In this document: positions 22,499 through 39,670 of the stretch, in pieces | Numbering within the stretch: position 1 is the stretch's first letter | Layout: every line of letters starts with the position of its first letter | Assembly: GCA_964034945.1 (NCBI GenBank) | Contig: OZ035962.1 | Coordinates: 102,870,784-102,934,783, forward strand | From: Chrysopilus asiliformis | Lineage: Eukaryota; Arthropoda; Insecta; Diptera; Rhagionidae | Length of the DNA stretch: 64,000 nucleotides | Direction of reading: 5' to 3' | Program-made: the position numbers and the translations under genes | The notes under the pieces: generated by a model | Told to the model about the DNA's origin: nothing | The model's database searches: none | Seen by the model: the letters and a program-made list of their open reading frames with translations, nothing else

Positions 22499-23839
22499 TG
22501 GAAATTACATACCAACAACAAATTTCGCTAAAATGTACAAATATAACTATTTATAATCAAATTTATTAGAATATTTTGTATTCAGTCTCTAATGACTAAT
22601 TACAACTCAAATGAAACGAAAACAAATTATCTTCAATTGTCCTTGAATGACCGACAATTAAGGAAAATTTTGTTAGCATATTAGAATATTAAAGACTCCC
22701 AAGTCAAAATAATAACAAATACTAATTAAAGGGCGTGAGAACATTATTCCCAACAGGCCATTCATTGCAACCTAAATGTAATCTTCAACAAATTCCAATT
22801 GTTCTTTTGATGAAGGAATGACACTATAAACGCCAAGCTGGGGTCCTAAATAACCTTTTAATGACAAAATATCTCCGATTACAAGGCGCCATTTGATCAA
22901 AATTCCTGTTTGGTGTCTGTATGAAGCCAATTTCATCTTGTTTACTAGCCAAAAGTCATAAAAGAAATAAAAATAGAATTCAACCCTTAAATAGGAAGAC
23001 ACATGAAGTGGTTGGAGGAAGGTTGGCACATTTAAATGGGGAATTTTCACTGTGAATGGCCATTGTTTCAATGACTTAAGATGTCCCAAGGCAGAAACTG
23101 ATACGTCTTAATGAGAAGAATTTCTTTTGTTGCGGTGATTTGAATAATTTGATTTCAGTCTTAAAGTGTTGAACACGGAAAAATGAGCAGAAAAAAAAGG
23201 TAAAACACGAAATTGGTCAGAAGGGGAAAATTTTTGAACTTTGACAAAGGCCGTAATGAAATGGAGCCCCAAAAATGTTGAATGTCAGAAAAGTGTTTTT
23301 AATTTAAGAAAAGGTATAGCAACTCTCAAAGGTTTCCATAAGATGGTGGCTCATTAGGGAGAACTTCTAACTGATTTCTTATTCAAAACCCACGCACCAA
23401 ATTTTGTTATTTTAATTTATTTGAGCAAACAAAAGTTAAAAGTCTCTGTGGTTCGATGAACTAAAACCCTTTGCTTTTTTACATTTTTGCACGAATGGAT
23501 CGCGAAAGGTTTTATCAGCCAGAAAACATCCACCCACCCACCCACGAAGAAACCGAAACGAATACACATTCTGTTGAAATATCACAATTACGATTTGTTT
23601 AACAGGACTGAGAGTCTTCTAGGGCTAATTTGGAACCGCTGAATCCGAATCTGGAATTAGTTTGGCAATAATTGAAGAATTTCAACATTTTAGATATTCA
23701 TACAAATCACTTTATGAAATACAGGACATATCTCTAAAACTAGAACTGATGCAGTCAAACCACTCCCAGGTTTTTAGTGCTGTTAACAGTAGGAATACCG
23801 TCCAATCCTTCTGACTACTTCTTATGGTATCTTTGTAGA
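22499..23839. other. No gene recognised
   Basis: The longest minus-strand ORF (about 22772-23089) has no recognised domain or splice partner. No repeat boundary seen. Confidence 0.4.
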
Positions 23840-24018
23840 CCACTCTGAGAAAAACAGAAACCGTTCACTTGAGTAAGGGCTATTTTTTAACAAGTAAAAT
23901 ATTTCCCTTCCAAACCAAACTGTTTGGCCCTTATAGCCAATGAGACTATTTACTTGAAATGGGAGGCTGTACCATTGATTGTACCTTTGAATAATTTGAC
24001 TCATCATGCACCCAGAAA
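23840..24018. mobile_element. Possible third CACTC-type MITE
   Basis: CCACTCTGAGAAAAACAG at the left and GCACCCAGAAAAATTTCG at the right resemble the ends of the elements at 11237 and 12153, but both read in the same sense, so the pairing is doubtful. Confidence 0.25.
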
Positions 24019-24119
24019 AATTTCGTTGATCAGATCTATGAAAATACTTCATTACTTTTAATACGTGCTCTTTTTCATTAAAACTAGGACGAAATCCATA
24101 TAATCCTCTTCATATATAA

Positions 24120-24654
24120 GGGTCTTTCAATAAGGACATAACAATTTTGTATTTTAATAAAAACGCACCCTAAAACTTTTTTTATGATCTGGCAATGCTA
24201 AAACGTCAGTCAAGGTTTACATTTTTATCACGGTGAAGTTCACGAACGAGCAACGTTTGGAAATTATTAAAACTTACTACCGAAATTCTGAGTCCGATGA
24301 AATGATAATGAAAATGATGAAATGAAATGATGAATGAAATGATGGTCCGGTCGAATGGCCACCTCGCTCATGCGATTTAACGCCGTTGGATTTCTTTTTA
24401 TGGGGTTATGTTAAGTCGTTGGTTTATGCAAACAAGCCAACAACGTTAGAGGAGCTCAGGAACAATATCGAACGCGAAATTGCAAACGTTCCGGCCGATT
24501 TGTGTGGAAGAGTGGTGGAAAATTGGCTCCAAAGAATCAATCAGCAAACGTGCTCGCGGTGGCCATATGAACCTGGAATAAATTTCAGCCCGATATCTCG
24601 ATTATTCTGTGTTTTATTTAAATACAAAATTGTTATCTCCTTATTGAAAGACCC
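24120..24654 (+). pseudogene. Mariner-type transposon, internally deleted
   Basis: Inverted ends GGGTCTTTCAATAAGGA enclose 535 bp. After the left end, from 24235, a frame reads KFTNEQRLEIIKTYYRNSES, a mariner-like transposase N-terminus whose start codon is GTG rather than ATG. The middle is missing, replaced by AATGATGAAATG-type repeats (24298-24345). From about 24345 the C-terminus resumes with PPRSCDLTPLDFFLWGY, the conserved signature near the last catalytic Asp. It is dead; the ends could still be mobilised by an active relative. It lies in no gene. Confidence 0.8.
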
Positions 24655-24926
24655 GATACAAGAAGAATCATTTAGTTTATGAAAAACTTCATTGATTTCA
24701 AGAAAACTTATTTCATAATTTTTAAGACCGTTTCATAAATCCTATAATTGTTTTTTCATCAAACAACTTTTCATGAAAAAAAAATCATAAACTCACAGAC
24801 GACTTTTTCATATGCTTCATGCAAAAAAATGCCTTGTTTTTATGGAAAATTTCATAAAATTGGTGAAAAAATTTACCTTCCTGATATAATTCGCAAAACT
24901 AAAAAGCTTTTATGGTTAGTATTGTA

Positions 24927-25384
24927 CAGTAATCCCTCCAACTGCGCGGTAGATACATATCTAATCGCATCAAAAAAAGAGCGCGCAAACCGAAACCGCG
25001 CATTTGAACCCTACTTTGTATGAAATTTCTCCGAAATTTTACGACACGCTCCATATCAGGGTCCATATTAAGAGCTTCTTATTCAAGTTGACTACCAAGC
25101 ACAAAAGAATTTGCTAGTTTTTTACACTAAATATAATCACGAAATTACCAAATATGTACGAAGATACCAAATGACCAGCTGATTCCTTCTTGTCGGGGAT
25201 TCACCAAAATATATATTCAGAACATGTTTCTTAAAACGAAAAATATAAAAAAAAAACCGCGCAGCTGCGAAATTTTTACCGCGCAGTTCGAAATTTTGGT
25301 ATTAAATACTTAACCGCGCAGTTGCGAAACCGCGCAGTTGCGAAACCGCGCAGTTGCGAAACCGCGCAGTTGGAGGGATTACTG
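24927..25384. mobile_element. Pogo-like MITE (GCGC family, copy 3) with internal insertion
   Basis: CAGTAATCCCTCC ... GGAGGGATTACTG with TA on both sides (24925-24926, 25385-25386). About 190 extra bases (25026-25218) interrupt the body compared with copies at 2149 and 13607, and the right arm carries additional CCGCGCAGTTGCGAAA repeats. Confidence 0.75.
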
Positions 25385-25386
25385 TA

Positions 25387-26367
25387 CTATATATTGGGTA
25401 TACTAGCAGTAATTGCACTTATAGCGCTGGGAGCAAAATGAAATGGAAGTGTATCCTGCGTAAGTGAATCTGAAAAGTGTGAGTGTAAAGCAAAAGTAAA
25501 TGGTAATAGTGAATTTTATAAAGATACCAATACCACAGAAATTTTCGTGAAGTTGTCTTATATCCAAATTAGTTCAGTTCATCTCCTTTCTCTGTTTTAT
25601 AAAATCTGTAATCTAAGATAACACTAAAACAATATTGCGGTCGCCGTAGGAAGGGCCTTAATGCTAGGAAATCTGAAAATATGTGATTTATTGCGGAGTG
25701 TGCTCTACATTGGAAAATCGAAATTTTTACAAAAAGATTGATAAAAGATTTCTGGTATTTCTTCTAAAAAATCGGATAATTCATAATTTTTTTATTTGAG
25801 ATTTCTTTTTGTCTTTGACAGACTGCGCAACAAATTTCATGTTTTTACAGTGTAATTAAAAATATTATTTTTATTATAGAACCAAGTTCCCATCAATAAA
25901 AGCAAAACTATCACGTATACACGAAAATCATTAAACTTACATCAGTTCGGACAAATGGTACTTTTTACCACTTCTTATAAAAAAATAATTTCGCATTTCT
26001 TTTACGTGTTTAGTCATTATTACGCACGATAAAATTAATTTATTTAACTAACCGAGTTGATGAAACAAGGACTTGTAGGGAACGCAACGAAACATAAAAT
26101 GTTCGTACTTTTTCACGATTTTCCGAGCTTTTCCCATTCACTTAAGCTCCAAAGTAAACATATCAATCTCGTACGTGTGTTTCTTCTCACGTACGCTAAG
26201 CACTAAGATGGTCGAGTATTCAATTTAATGCTATAAATCACTTGTACAGCTGCAATATTGCTAAAAATGATTTCTATATACGAATGTAAACATATGAATT
26301 TATACGAGCATATACTATATAAGAATATATACGTAACAGTACATATATGAGATTTAAGTTACATTAT
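25387..26367. other. No gene recognised
   Basis: AT-rich, no supported feature. Confidence 0.4.
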
Positions 26368-26734
26368 GGGTGTTCATGGAATCTCGGAAAATCCTCGTAA
26401 ATCGCGTAAACTGTATAAGTTCATGACCTCCCAAATGAACTGTCAAAATTTATATGGAAAATCTTTTACGCGACCTCGTAAATTTGCGCGAACCTCGTAA
26501 GTTTACGAAACGATTTTGGTAGACAAAAAACCTCGTAAACTTACGCCAACGTCAAATACGGAGTTTTAGAAAAGTGTGAAATTCAGCTGCAATAATCAGG
26601 AGTGATATTCCGTAACTTGTTTCAAGCGTTTGTTTCGAGTTAGAAGAACAAGAAGTATTCGCTGTCTCTGTTTTGACCGAAATAAATGGCAGAGAGAAAC
26701 CGTAAGAGCAAATACCACTTTTTCTTCTAACTCG

Positions 26735-27360
26735 ATATTAGATTTAGTAAACCGTTTGTAACTCATCGAACCAATCGTCGGACTATACCATGGTATTCGG
26801 GATGACAAGAGGTTTTGATTTCCGCATGTCTGTTCGTCTGTCAATCTGTCCGTCTGTCTGTCTGTCTGTCCATCTGTTTGTCTGTCCACCTGTCTGTCTG
26901 CCGTGAAAACCATGAATTTCAAAAAAATTTATCTAGAGACTTGAAATTTTGTATAGTTATGTTTCTCGTAAATGGCAAGGCTAAGTTTTTAAAACGAGCA
27001 AAATCGGACCATTTTTCCCTCCTTTTCCATATAGCCGAACGATAAGATTTTTTTGTAATTTTCTCGAAAAAGGTCAGTCGCATTGGAAAAATTATTAAGG
27101 TCAAATGTATTTAGAATAAGATTCTCCATAACTCATCTATGCATCAAAATCCAGTGTAAGCACTCCTTCTCACCACCATGCAAATGATATAGTTTTTTGC
27201 GATTTTCTCAAAAACGGCCGTATCGAAAAATTTATGAAGATAAACTGTGTTTAGAACATGATTTCGCCAAACCATTTCATACATCAAAATTCAATCAGAC
27301 CACTGTTTTCCCCCACAAATGGATTTTTTTATGAAAATTTTGTCTGTCCTGATATAGAGT
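26735..27360 (+). mobile_element. DINE-1/mini-me-like element, subfamily 1 (copy f)
   Basis: Core AACCGTTTGTAACTCATCGA at about 26748, GTCTGTCTGTCTGTCC run at 26840-26890, and the same downstream body as copy a, ending next to the Helitron-like copy. Confidence 0.65.
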
Positions 27361-27361
27361 A

Positions 27362-27679
27362 CTGGCTTGCATACCCGTCGTTGTCGGGTTAAGTTTTGGC
27401 AATTTTTTTTTGATGGGTTATGTTGGAGCTAAATTTCAGGCCAATCGGTTCAGTAGTTTCCCCGCGAAAGGGTAACATAGCGCAAAAACTAAGTTTCTGG
27501 ATCACTTTACCCCCTCCCCTTCCTCCCCCGACCCCTCGCGCTACTTTTCCGTATGCCTATGTTGGAACCAGAACTACCACAGATACTCATGCTAAATTTC
27601 AAGTCAATCGGTTCAGCCGTTTTTGCGTGAAAGAGGAACAGACAGACAGACACCAACTCATTTTTATATATTAGTATGA
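27362..27679 (-). mobile_element. Helitron-like element, near full length (copy 4)
   Basis: On the minus strand it starts TCATACTAATATATAAAAAT after an A, keeps the GTCTGTCT run and TTCCTCTTTCACGC, and ends in the CCCGACAACGACGGG hairpin, TATGCAAG and CCAG (decayed CTAG) before a T. 318 bp. Confidence 0.7.
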
Positions 27680-27848
27680 TGATATGATTTGACGATTGCC
27701 ATTTGACGGTTTTTTTGTGCCATTTGTTCCCATATTTTGATTAGTTTAAATTTTTCACTGATTTTCGGAATTTTCCACTTCTAATTTTTTGGCTGCCGAA
27801 AACTGCCGAACAACTGATCGGCAATTTTATCTGGTTCCATGAATACCC

Positions 27849-28936
27849 ATATTATTTTATCCATCTTATACTTACTATACTGTCACACACTAAGTACATT
27901 CATAGGAAATCGACAGAAACTATAAGAAGTTTGGAACCTTCAGATTTTTCTGGACAGAGAATACTGAATTGGTATAAAATGTTCAAAGGATAGAAGCTAT
28001 TGCACCACCAACAATACCATATCGATCGGAATTCTTTATTTCCTATTCGTTTTCCCTTATTTGCTCTTTTGATTCGTTCAATTACAACCTTATGGCCTTT
28101 ATTTCCGGTCAACATGAATCCGGACGTTTGTGTTTGATTGTGTGTCACAGATACGCCCACATCAAAGTGCTATCAAATTACAATATCCTAGATCCAATTA
28201 GGAACAGGAATTTTTATCACTATTTCATGCAACCCAAAATTTTCTGTGATTTCTTCCTTGGATTCGTATGAAGTCGTTTAGCATTGAATACATATTTGTT
28301 TTAAAACAATACAATTAATTAAAAGAGTAAATGGACATCTCAATAATGCTGCATTGGTGAAATTTTAACATATGCTTGAGGGAATCCGGTTTAATTTCAA
28401 ATGTGATATTGATTTTTCGAACACCAAAACGTAATAAAAGCTACAAATACAAAAGTTTTGATAGAAATTTTTATTGTGTTTGTAAATTCTCAAAAGATTT
28501 TAAAAAAGTGATCCTATTGAATTTTTATTATATTAAAGTTCTTAAGTTCTAAAAAATCCGAATAAATTTTTGGGCCCACAACATGTTAAGTCAACACTGG
28601 GGTAGATACGGCTCTGGTGCCAAATTTCAAGTCTCTAGTCAAATTTTTTCTGTCGTGTTCACGGATGGATGGATATAATATGCAAATCAAATTTTTTCCT
28701 AATTTTAAGCACTACCTGAATTGCTTCGTGTTAAAGGTGTGAGTCGCTCTGTGGTGTGTGATTCTATCACACCATACTGTGTTTAATAAATTGCCAATTT
28801 TTAAAGCCTTAACAATTTAGTCCCATCCCTTCACCGCGGAAAGCCTTCACGGCGCAGATCCTCGATGCAAAGTTATAAAAAGTGGCACATGAATTTCTGG
28901 TTCAAGTTTGTTCATTACGAAGTTACAATGAAAAAA
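27849..28936. other. No gene recognised
   Basis: A minus-strand ORF at 27900-28160 has no family signature. Nothing supported. Confidence 0.4.
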
Positions 28937-29331
28937 CATAACAAAAGCTATAATTGCCAATCTGGCAATCATTGGAGACCCGTATGGTGATATTCGTATC
29001 AAAATTCGAACAGTTATACCAAAATTCCACTTTGAAGTCAAACTTTCCAATAAGATTTTTTAAAATTTGTTCCAATCGGATTTTGATGTATGGGAGTTTT
29101 ATGTAGAATCATATTCTAAATAACTTTTGTTCTTGGACTTTTTTGATAAGATACAGCGTTTTTGAGATATTCGCAAAAAACGTTTTCGTTCGTATGGGGG
29201 GTACCCCCCCTAATGGTCCATTTTTGCCCATTAACGAACTTAGCCTCGCATTTTACGAAAAACGGATCTGTGCAAACTTTCAAGTCTCTAGCTCAATCCG
29301 TGCGCCCGCAATCCGCGCCACAGACAGACGG

Positions 29332-29369
<38 letters not shown>

Positions 29370-29516
29370 GGACAGACGGACGGACATGCAGAAATTAATT
29401 ATTTTTATCATTCTAAACACACTGGTGTAATTCATTTTTATGTGTGATGACGGGATCTTGGCGTTACAAACGGTAAGGCAAAGTTAATATACCCTTTGGT
29501 TTCACCATACGGGTAT
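28937..29516 (-). mobile_element. DINE-like element, subfamily 2 (copy d)
   Basis: Minus-strand copy: starts ATACCCGTATGGTGAAACC at 29516, has the CCGTCTGT run (29320-29385) and ends CATAAC on the plus strand at 28937. Long overlapping ORFs (runs of T-D-R-Q) come from the microsatellite. Confidence 0.75.
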
Positions 29517-30888
29517 AAAAAGAGTAACAACAAACTGCGTTGTCAAAATAAAAACTCTGGAAAATTGTTTGAGTTTACACCTTTTTCAAGATCCCTATCA
29601 GCAGCGAAATCTGAAGCCCTCAAATGTAAATTATTCTCCACGCAGAGGCATTTAAGAGGAGTTTTATCCCACCACAGCCTCATATAAAATTACAATGGAA
29701 TTATGTTCAACGTTGCATACCATCAATTTTAATGTAATAATTTTCCAAAATCTCCTCAATAGCATTCACGAAATACGCACGCACTCTCATTTTGATATAA
29801 CTCTATACGATATACATACTCGTACAATGGGATAAATGATGATGGAAAATTAAAATTGTGGATGGACAGAATGGATTTTGGGCACAGGAACGTGATTGGG
29901 ACCAGAAAACCGGCGTATGTATTTACTAGAATGATGGGAAATTTTCCACTCGATAATGAGGTGAGAGAAAGGTTTACAATTTTAACTGGATTAATGATCA
30001 GCCGTTAAATTGTTTTATGTCGGAAATGTTAACGTATGTTAAAATTTTGATGTAAAAGAGTGTGGGTGTTGAAATTTGTACGTTTCAATATTAAGGGAAA
30101 ATTGGAAAAATGAGGACTGCGGATTAGGAAATTTAATTAATTATCGTGCTGTGTTAAATATTTTAAATAAACAACATCACTGGTTAGAAAATAATTAGTT
30201 TGAGCAACGTTTTTATTTTTGTACTTGTGGAAAAGATTGACACCAATTTTAATTAGAAAGTTATCTCATCGAACTGCAATTTTTTTCAATTTTGATAGCC
30301 GTTGCCACAATAGAAATTCAAAAGAATACATCAAACATGGATTTAAAGGTATGTGATATATTTTACAATCAAATTCGCAGTTCATGATTTGGTCACGTAT
30401 CAAATAAAAGCGCTGTTCTCAAATCTGTGCTGTGGGATGTTCACAGCAGAATATTTTCAGTCTTTTAATATTACCGAAAATACTGAATACCGAAAATTAA
30501 AAGAGGACTGTGAATACCCTCAATGTATTTATAATAAAATTACATTAAACTCAAAACAATATTGTACACACAGCTTAGAATATATGCAAGAGTTAATATT
30601 TATATGTACTCAACGGTCTGTAAATCTACTGCCAATTAATCACTGTCAATTATCAGTATGTATTCTTATAAAAAAATCAAAATACATTTTTTTTCTGTAA
30701 TAGTGGTGTTTTCCACAATTATAAGTAATTGAAAAACTGATGTTCAAACAGAAATTTACGTAATGTGGATTTAAAACTTATTGATAAGTCCCCAGTGAAT
30801 TTTGTTACAAGTGCGCGGCTTAAGGCTTTCCACTCAAAATTTTTTTGTTACAACATAAATGGTGTACAGAAAAATACCGAAGAAAATC
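29517..30888. other. No supported gene upstream of maltase A
   Basis: A 115-codon open stretch at 30353-30700 starts only with GTG; splicing from ATGGATTTAAAG (30336-30347) does not rescue it. I do not accept it as a gene. Confidence 0.4.
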
Positions 30889-30925
30889 TATAAAATGATA
30901 GTGAATATGGCATTAAATCCAGTTG
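30889..30925 (+). promoter_or_regulatory. Core promoter of maltase A
   Basis: TATAAAA at 30889-30895 and an initiator-like CCAGTTG with its A at 30921, 32 bases on. The next in-frame ATG is at 30954. Confidence 0.55.
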
Positions 30926-30947
30926 CAATTGTGGCTACACTAAATAA

Positions 30948-33314
<2,367 letters not shown>

Positions 33315-33398
33315 AGTCAAATTATGGCCAATTCTCTGCAGAAAAATACTGGAAATCGTTTTTAAAATTTGTTTTTGTCATCAATTTGAAAAAAAGTG

Positions 33399-33404
33399 AA
33401 TAAA
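33399..33404 (+). terminator. Polyadenylation signal of maltase A
   Basis: AATAAA 85 bases after the stop codon. Confidence 0.5.
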
Positions 33405-33871
33405 AAGTGAAAACTAAAAACTTTTTAATTTTTTATTATGGTTGATTCAACAAATATTTTTGAAAATTTCGAATCCTATCTGTTTACCCAAAAAATTTTT
33501 TGTGAAACGCCTGAAAATAGGCAATAATGCGCTCATGGCTTGGGCCTACTACTGGCCATACAACAAATTTTAAGAAATTCCTTTATCCCGCGAATTACAA
33601 AACTTTGGAACAACTTACAATAAAATGTATTCCCTACCGATTACAATCCGCAGAGATTCAGAACAAACATAAACTGACATTTCCTGTCCTCTGTCCTACA
33701 AAATGGAATTGTGGCTTGGCAATAAAGGGTCTCCCCCAAGCTTCAAGCTGAATTTTGTAATTACCCTGTGAATATGCCTATTTTGTATGCTTTTAACAGG
33801 TTTCGTAAAGAAAAGGTGAAAACCCCCTTCAAAATAATTTCAATCATTTTCAATCATTTCAATCATTTCAA
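33405..33871. repeat. Intergenic, with (TTCAATCA)n run at its end
   Basis: No gene. At 33837-33873 TTTCAATCA repeats four to five times and runs into the Helitron-like copy. Confidence 0.5.
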
Positions 33872-34150
33872 TCATACTGTCTGTCTGTTCCTCTTTCACG
33901 CAAAAACGGCTGAACCGATTGACTTGAAATTTGGCATGAGTATCTGTGGTAGTTCTGGTTCCAACATAGGTATACGGAAAAGAAGCGCGAGGGGAGGGGG
34001 ACTAAGGGAGGGTGTAAAGTGATTTTTGTGCTATGTTAACCTTTCGCGGGGAAACTACCGAGCCGATTGGCCTGTAGTTTAGCTCCAACAAAGACCATAA
34101 AAAAATTTTTGAAAAAAACTTAACCCGGCAACGACGGGTATGCAAGTTAG
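33872..34150 (+). mobile_element. Helitron-like element with 5' deletion (copy 5)
   Basis: TCATACT is fused directly to the GTCTGTCT run, so the usual TATAAAAATGAGTTG is missing. The body follows, then AACCCGGCAACGACGGGT, TATGCAAG and TTAG (decayed CTAG) before a T. Confidence 0.65.
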
Positions 34151-38133
<3,983 letters not shown>

Positions 38134-38139
38134 GTTAAG

Positions 38140-38145
38140 AATAAA
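38140..38145 (+). terminator. Polyadenylation signal of maltase B
   Basis: AATAAA seven bases after the stop codon. The close spacing is unusual; AATAATAAAAAA around 38180 is an alternative. Confidence 0.4.
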
Positions 38146-38353
38146 ATGAATTTTTCAAATTGTGAAAATTCTAATAATGAAAATAATAAAAAACTAAAAA
38201 AATATCACAAAAGTTTTTTTTAATTTATGGAAAACACTGAATGGTATTTTCGAATATTTCCTACAAATTAGTTTCGAAGTGGTTATTTTCGAGCAAGAAA
38301 TTTTACAAAATTTCCATCCATCACGTAGATGCTCACTAAATCCCAATTCCAAC

Positions 38354-38410
38354 TAACGATTACGATTACGATTACGATTACGATTACGATTACGATTACG
38401 ATTACGATTC
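38354..38410 (+). repeat. Hexamer microsatellite (ATTACG)n
   Basis: About nine uninterrupted copies of ACGATT. CAATCGTAATCGG at 38489 repeats the motif inverted, so the run probably sits in a small element. Confidence 0.85.
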
Positions 38411-38639
38411 AAGCTTCTCAACCAATGAGAACACATCTTTCAACAATAGGGAAATGAAAGCTTTGATCTCATTGGTCGAAGAAGCTCAATCGTAATCGGC
38501 ATCTTAGCAATCGCTGGTCTGCATTGGGCTTAAGGAGGGGTTTTTTTCGCAATTTTACCCATAAGGAGTGAGACGCGGGTTGGGAAGGGGGTTAGGGTTT
38601 GAAAACACTGATTTTTGACATGAAGTCTGCTCGGTAGGA

Positions 38640-38940
38640 GGCTAAGAAATTATAATCGGAAGGTCCTGTAAGGATAACGAAAATATTCTTTTTCCAATTT
38701 TTCCTTTGAAAAATTGTCATCAAGGGTTTTCGGGCTCGCTGATCACGAATCTGGTGTTAGAATTTCGAAATTCGAAAAGGAGAGTCCTGTAAGGGAAACT
38801 CAAATATCATTTTCCCGCTTTTCCTCGGGAAATTGGCATTGAGAGGTTCTCGGGGTCGCAAATCGCGAATCTGGGGTTAGGATTTTAATATTCGAAATGA
38901 AAGTCCTGAACGCATAACAATTTTTTTTTCAAAAGACACA
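38640..38940 (-). repeat. Diverged fragment of the 122-bp-array family
   Basis: Repeated GTCCTGTAAGG(A/G)(A/T)AAC, TTTTCC.TTTTTCC and GGGGTCGC/GGGCTCGC blocks about 120 bases apart correspond to the minus-strand array unit seen at 56160-56780. Roughly two and a half units, strongly diverged. Confidence 0.55.
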
Positions 38941-38947
38941 TATGTAT

Positions 38948-39366
38948 ATACCTGTATGGTGAACCCAAAGGGTATATTAAGTTTGCTTTATCACACACAC
39001 AAATGAATTACACCAGTGTGTTTGGAATGGTAAAAAAATTGAATTTGCATGTCCGTCCGTCCGTCCGTCCGTCTGTGACGCGGATTTTGGGCGCACAGAT
39101 TGAGCTAAAGACTTGAAATTTTACGCAGATTCATTTTTTATATAATGCAAGGCTAAGTTCGTTAATCGGCAATAATGGACCCGAATAGCTCAAAAACGGT
39201 GCATCTTATTGAAAAAAGGCCAATAACAAAAGTTATTTAGGAAAAGTTTGACTTCAAAGTGGAACCTTGATACAACTGTTCGCCGTTCGCTTAAACTTCG
39301 AACAATGCCTTATCACCATACGGGTTTTGAATAATTGCCAGATTGGCAATTATAGATTTTATTATG
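38948..39366 (+). mobile_element. DINE-like element, subfamily 2, decayed (copy e)
   Basis: ATACCTGTATGGTGAACCC start, a short CCGTCCGT run, subterminal TCACCATACGGGT, hairpin TTGCCAGATTGGCAA and TTATG end. Shortened by deletions relative to copies b, c and d. Confidence 0.7.
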
Positions 39367-39670
39367 TTTTTTTATCCAAAAGATTGAATGCAAAGAAACC
39401 ACGAGTATGTAAGCTGTCACATAGAAATAGTAATTTTCCAGATTTTTAGAAATTAATTGCATGCTTTGGTAAATATGCAAAAATTTTAATAAAATAGGTA
39501 TTTTTTTACCATTGGAAATCAACATGGAAGAAAAGTCAAATATCAGCTTTTGATAAACATTTTAATGTTCTTAATATATAGCATAAATGTACCTACAACC
39601 TAAAGTTTTAGTAAAACCTTTGAACAATTTTTAGATCACATTATAAAAAAAAACTATGGAAATTTAATAT

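Larger units (their letters stand above)
26368..27848. mobile_element. TIR element with GGGTGTTCATGG ends, carrying two insertions
   Basis: GGGTGTTCATGGAATC at the left and, reversed, GGGTATTCATGGAACC at the right. Left-end body has repeated CCTCGTAAA(T/C)TTACG motifs; right-end body has CTGCCGAA repeats. A DINE-like copy and a Helitron-like copy fill the centre. The target duplication is unresolved; possibly hAT. Confidence 0.5.

Noticed and set aside
30353..30700. 115-codon Cys-containing ORF upstream of maltase A
   Set aside because: No ATG start, no usable splice from the upstream ATG, no signal peptide and no recognised family.
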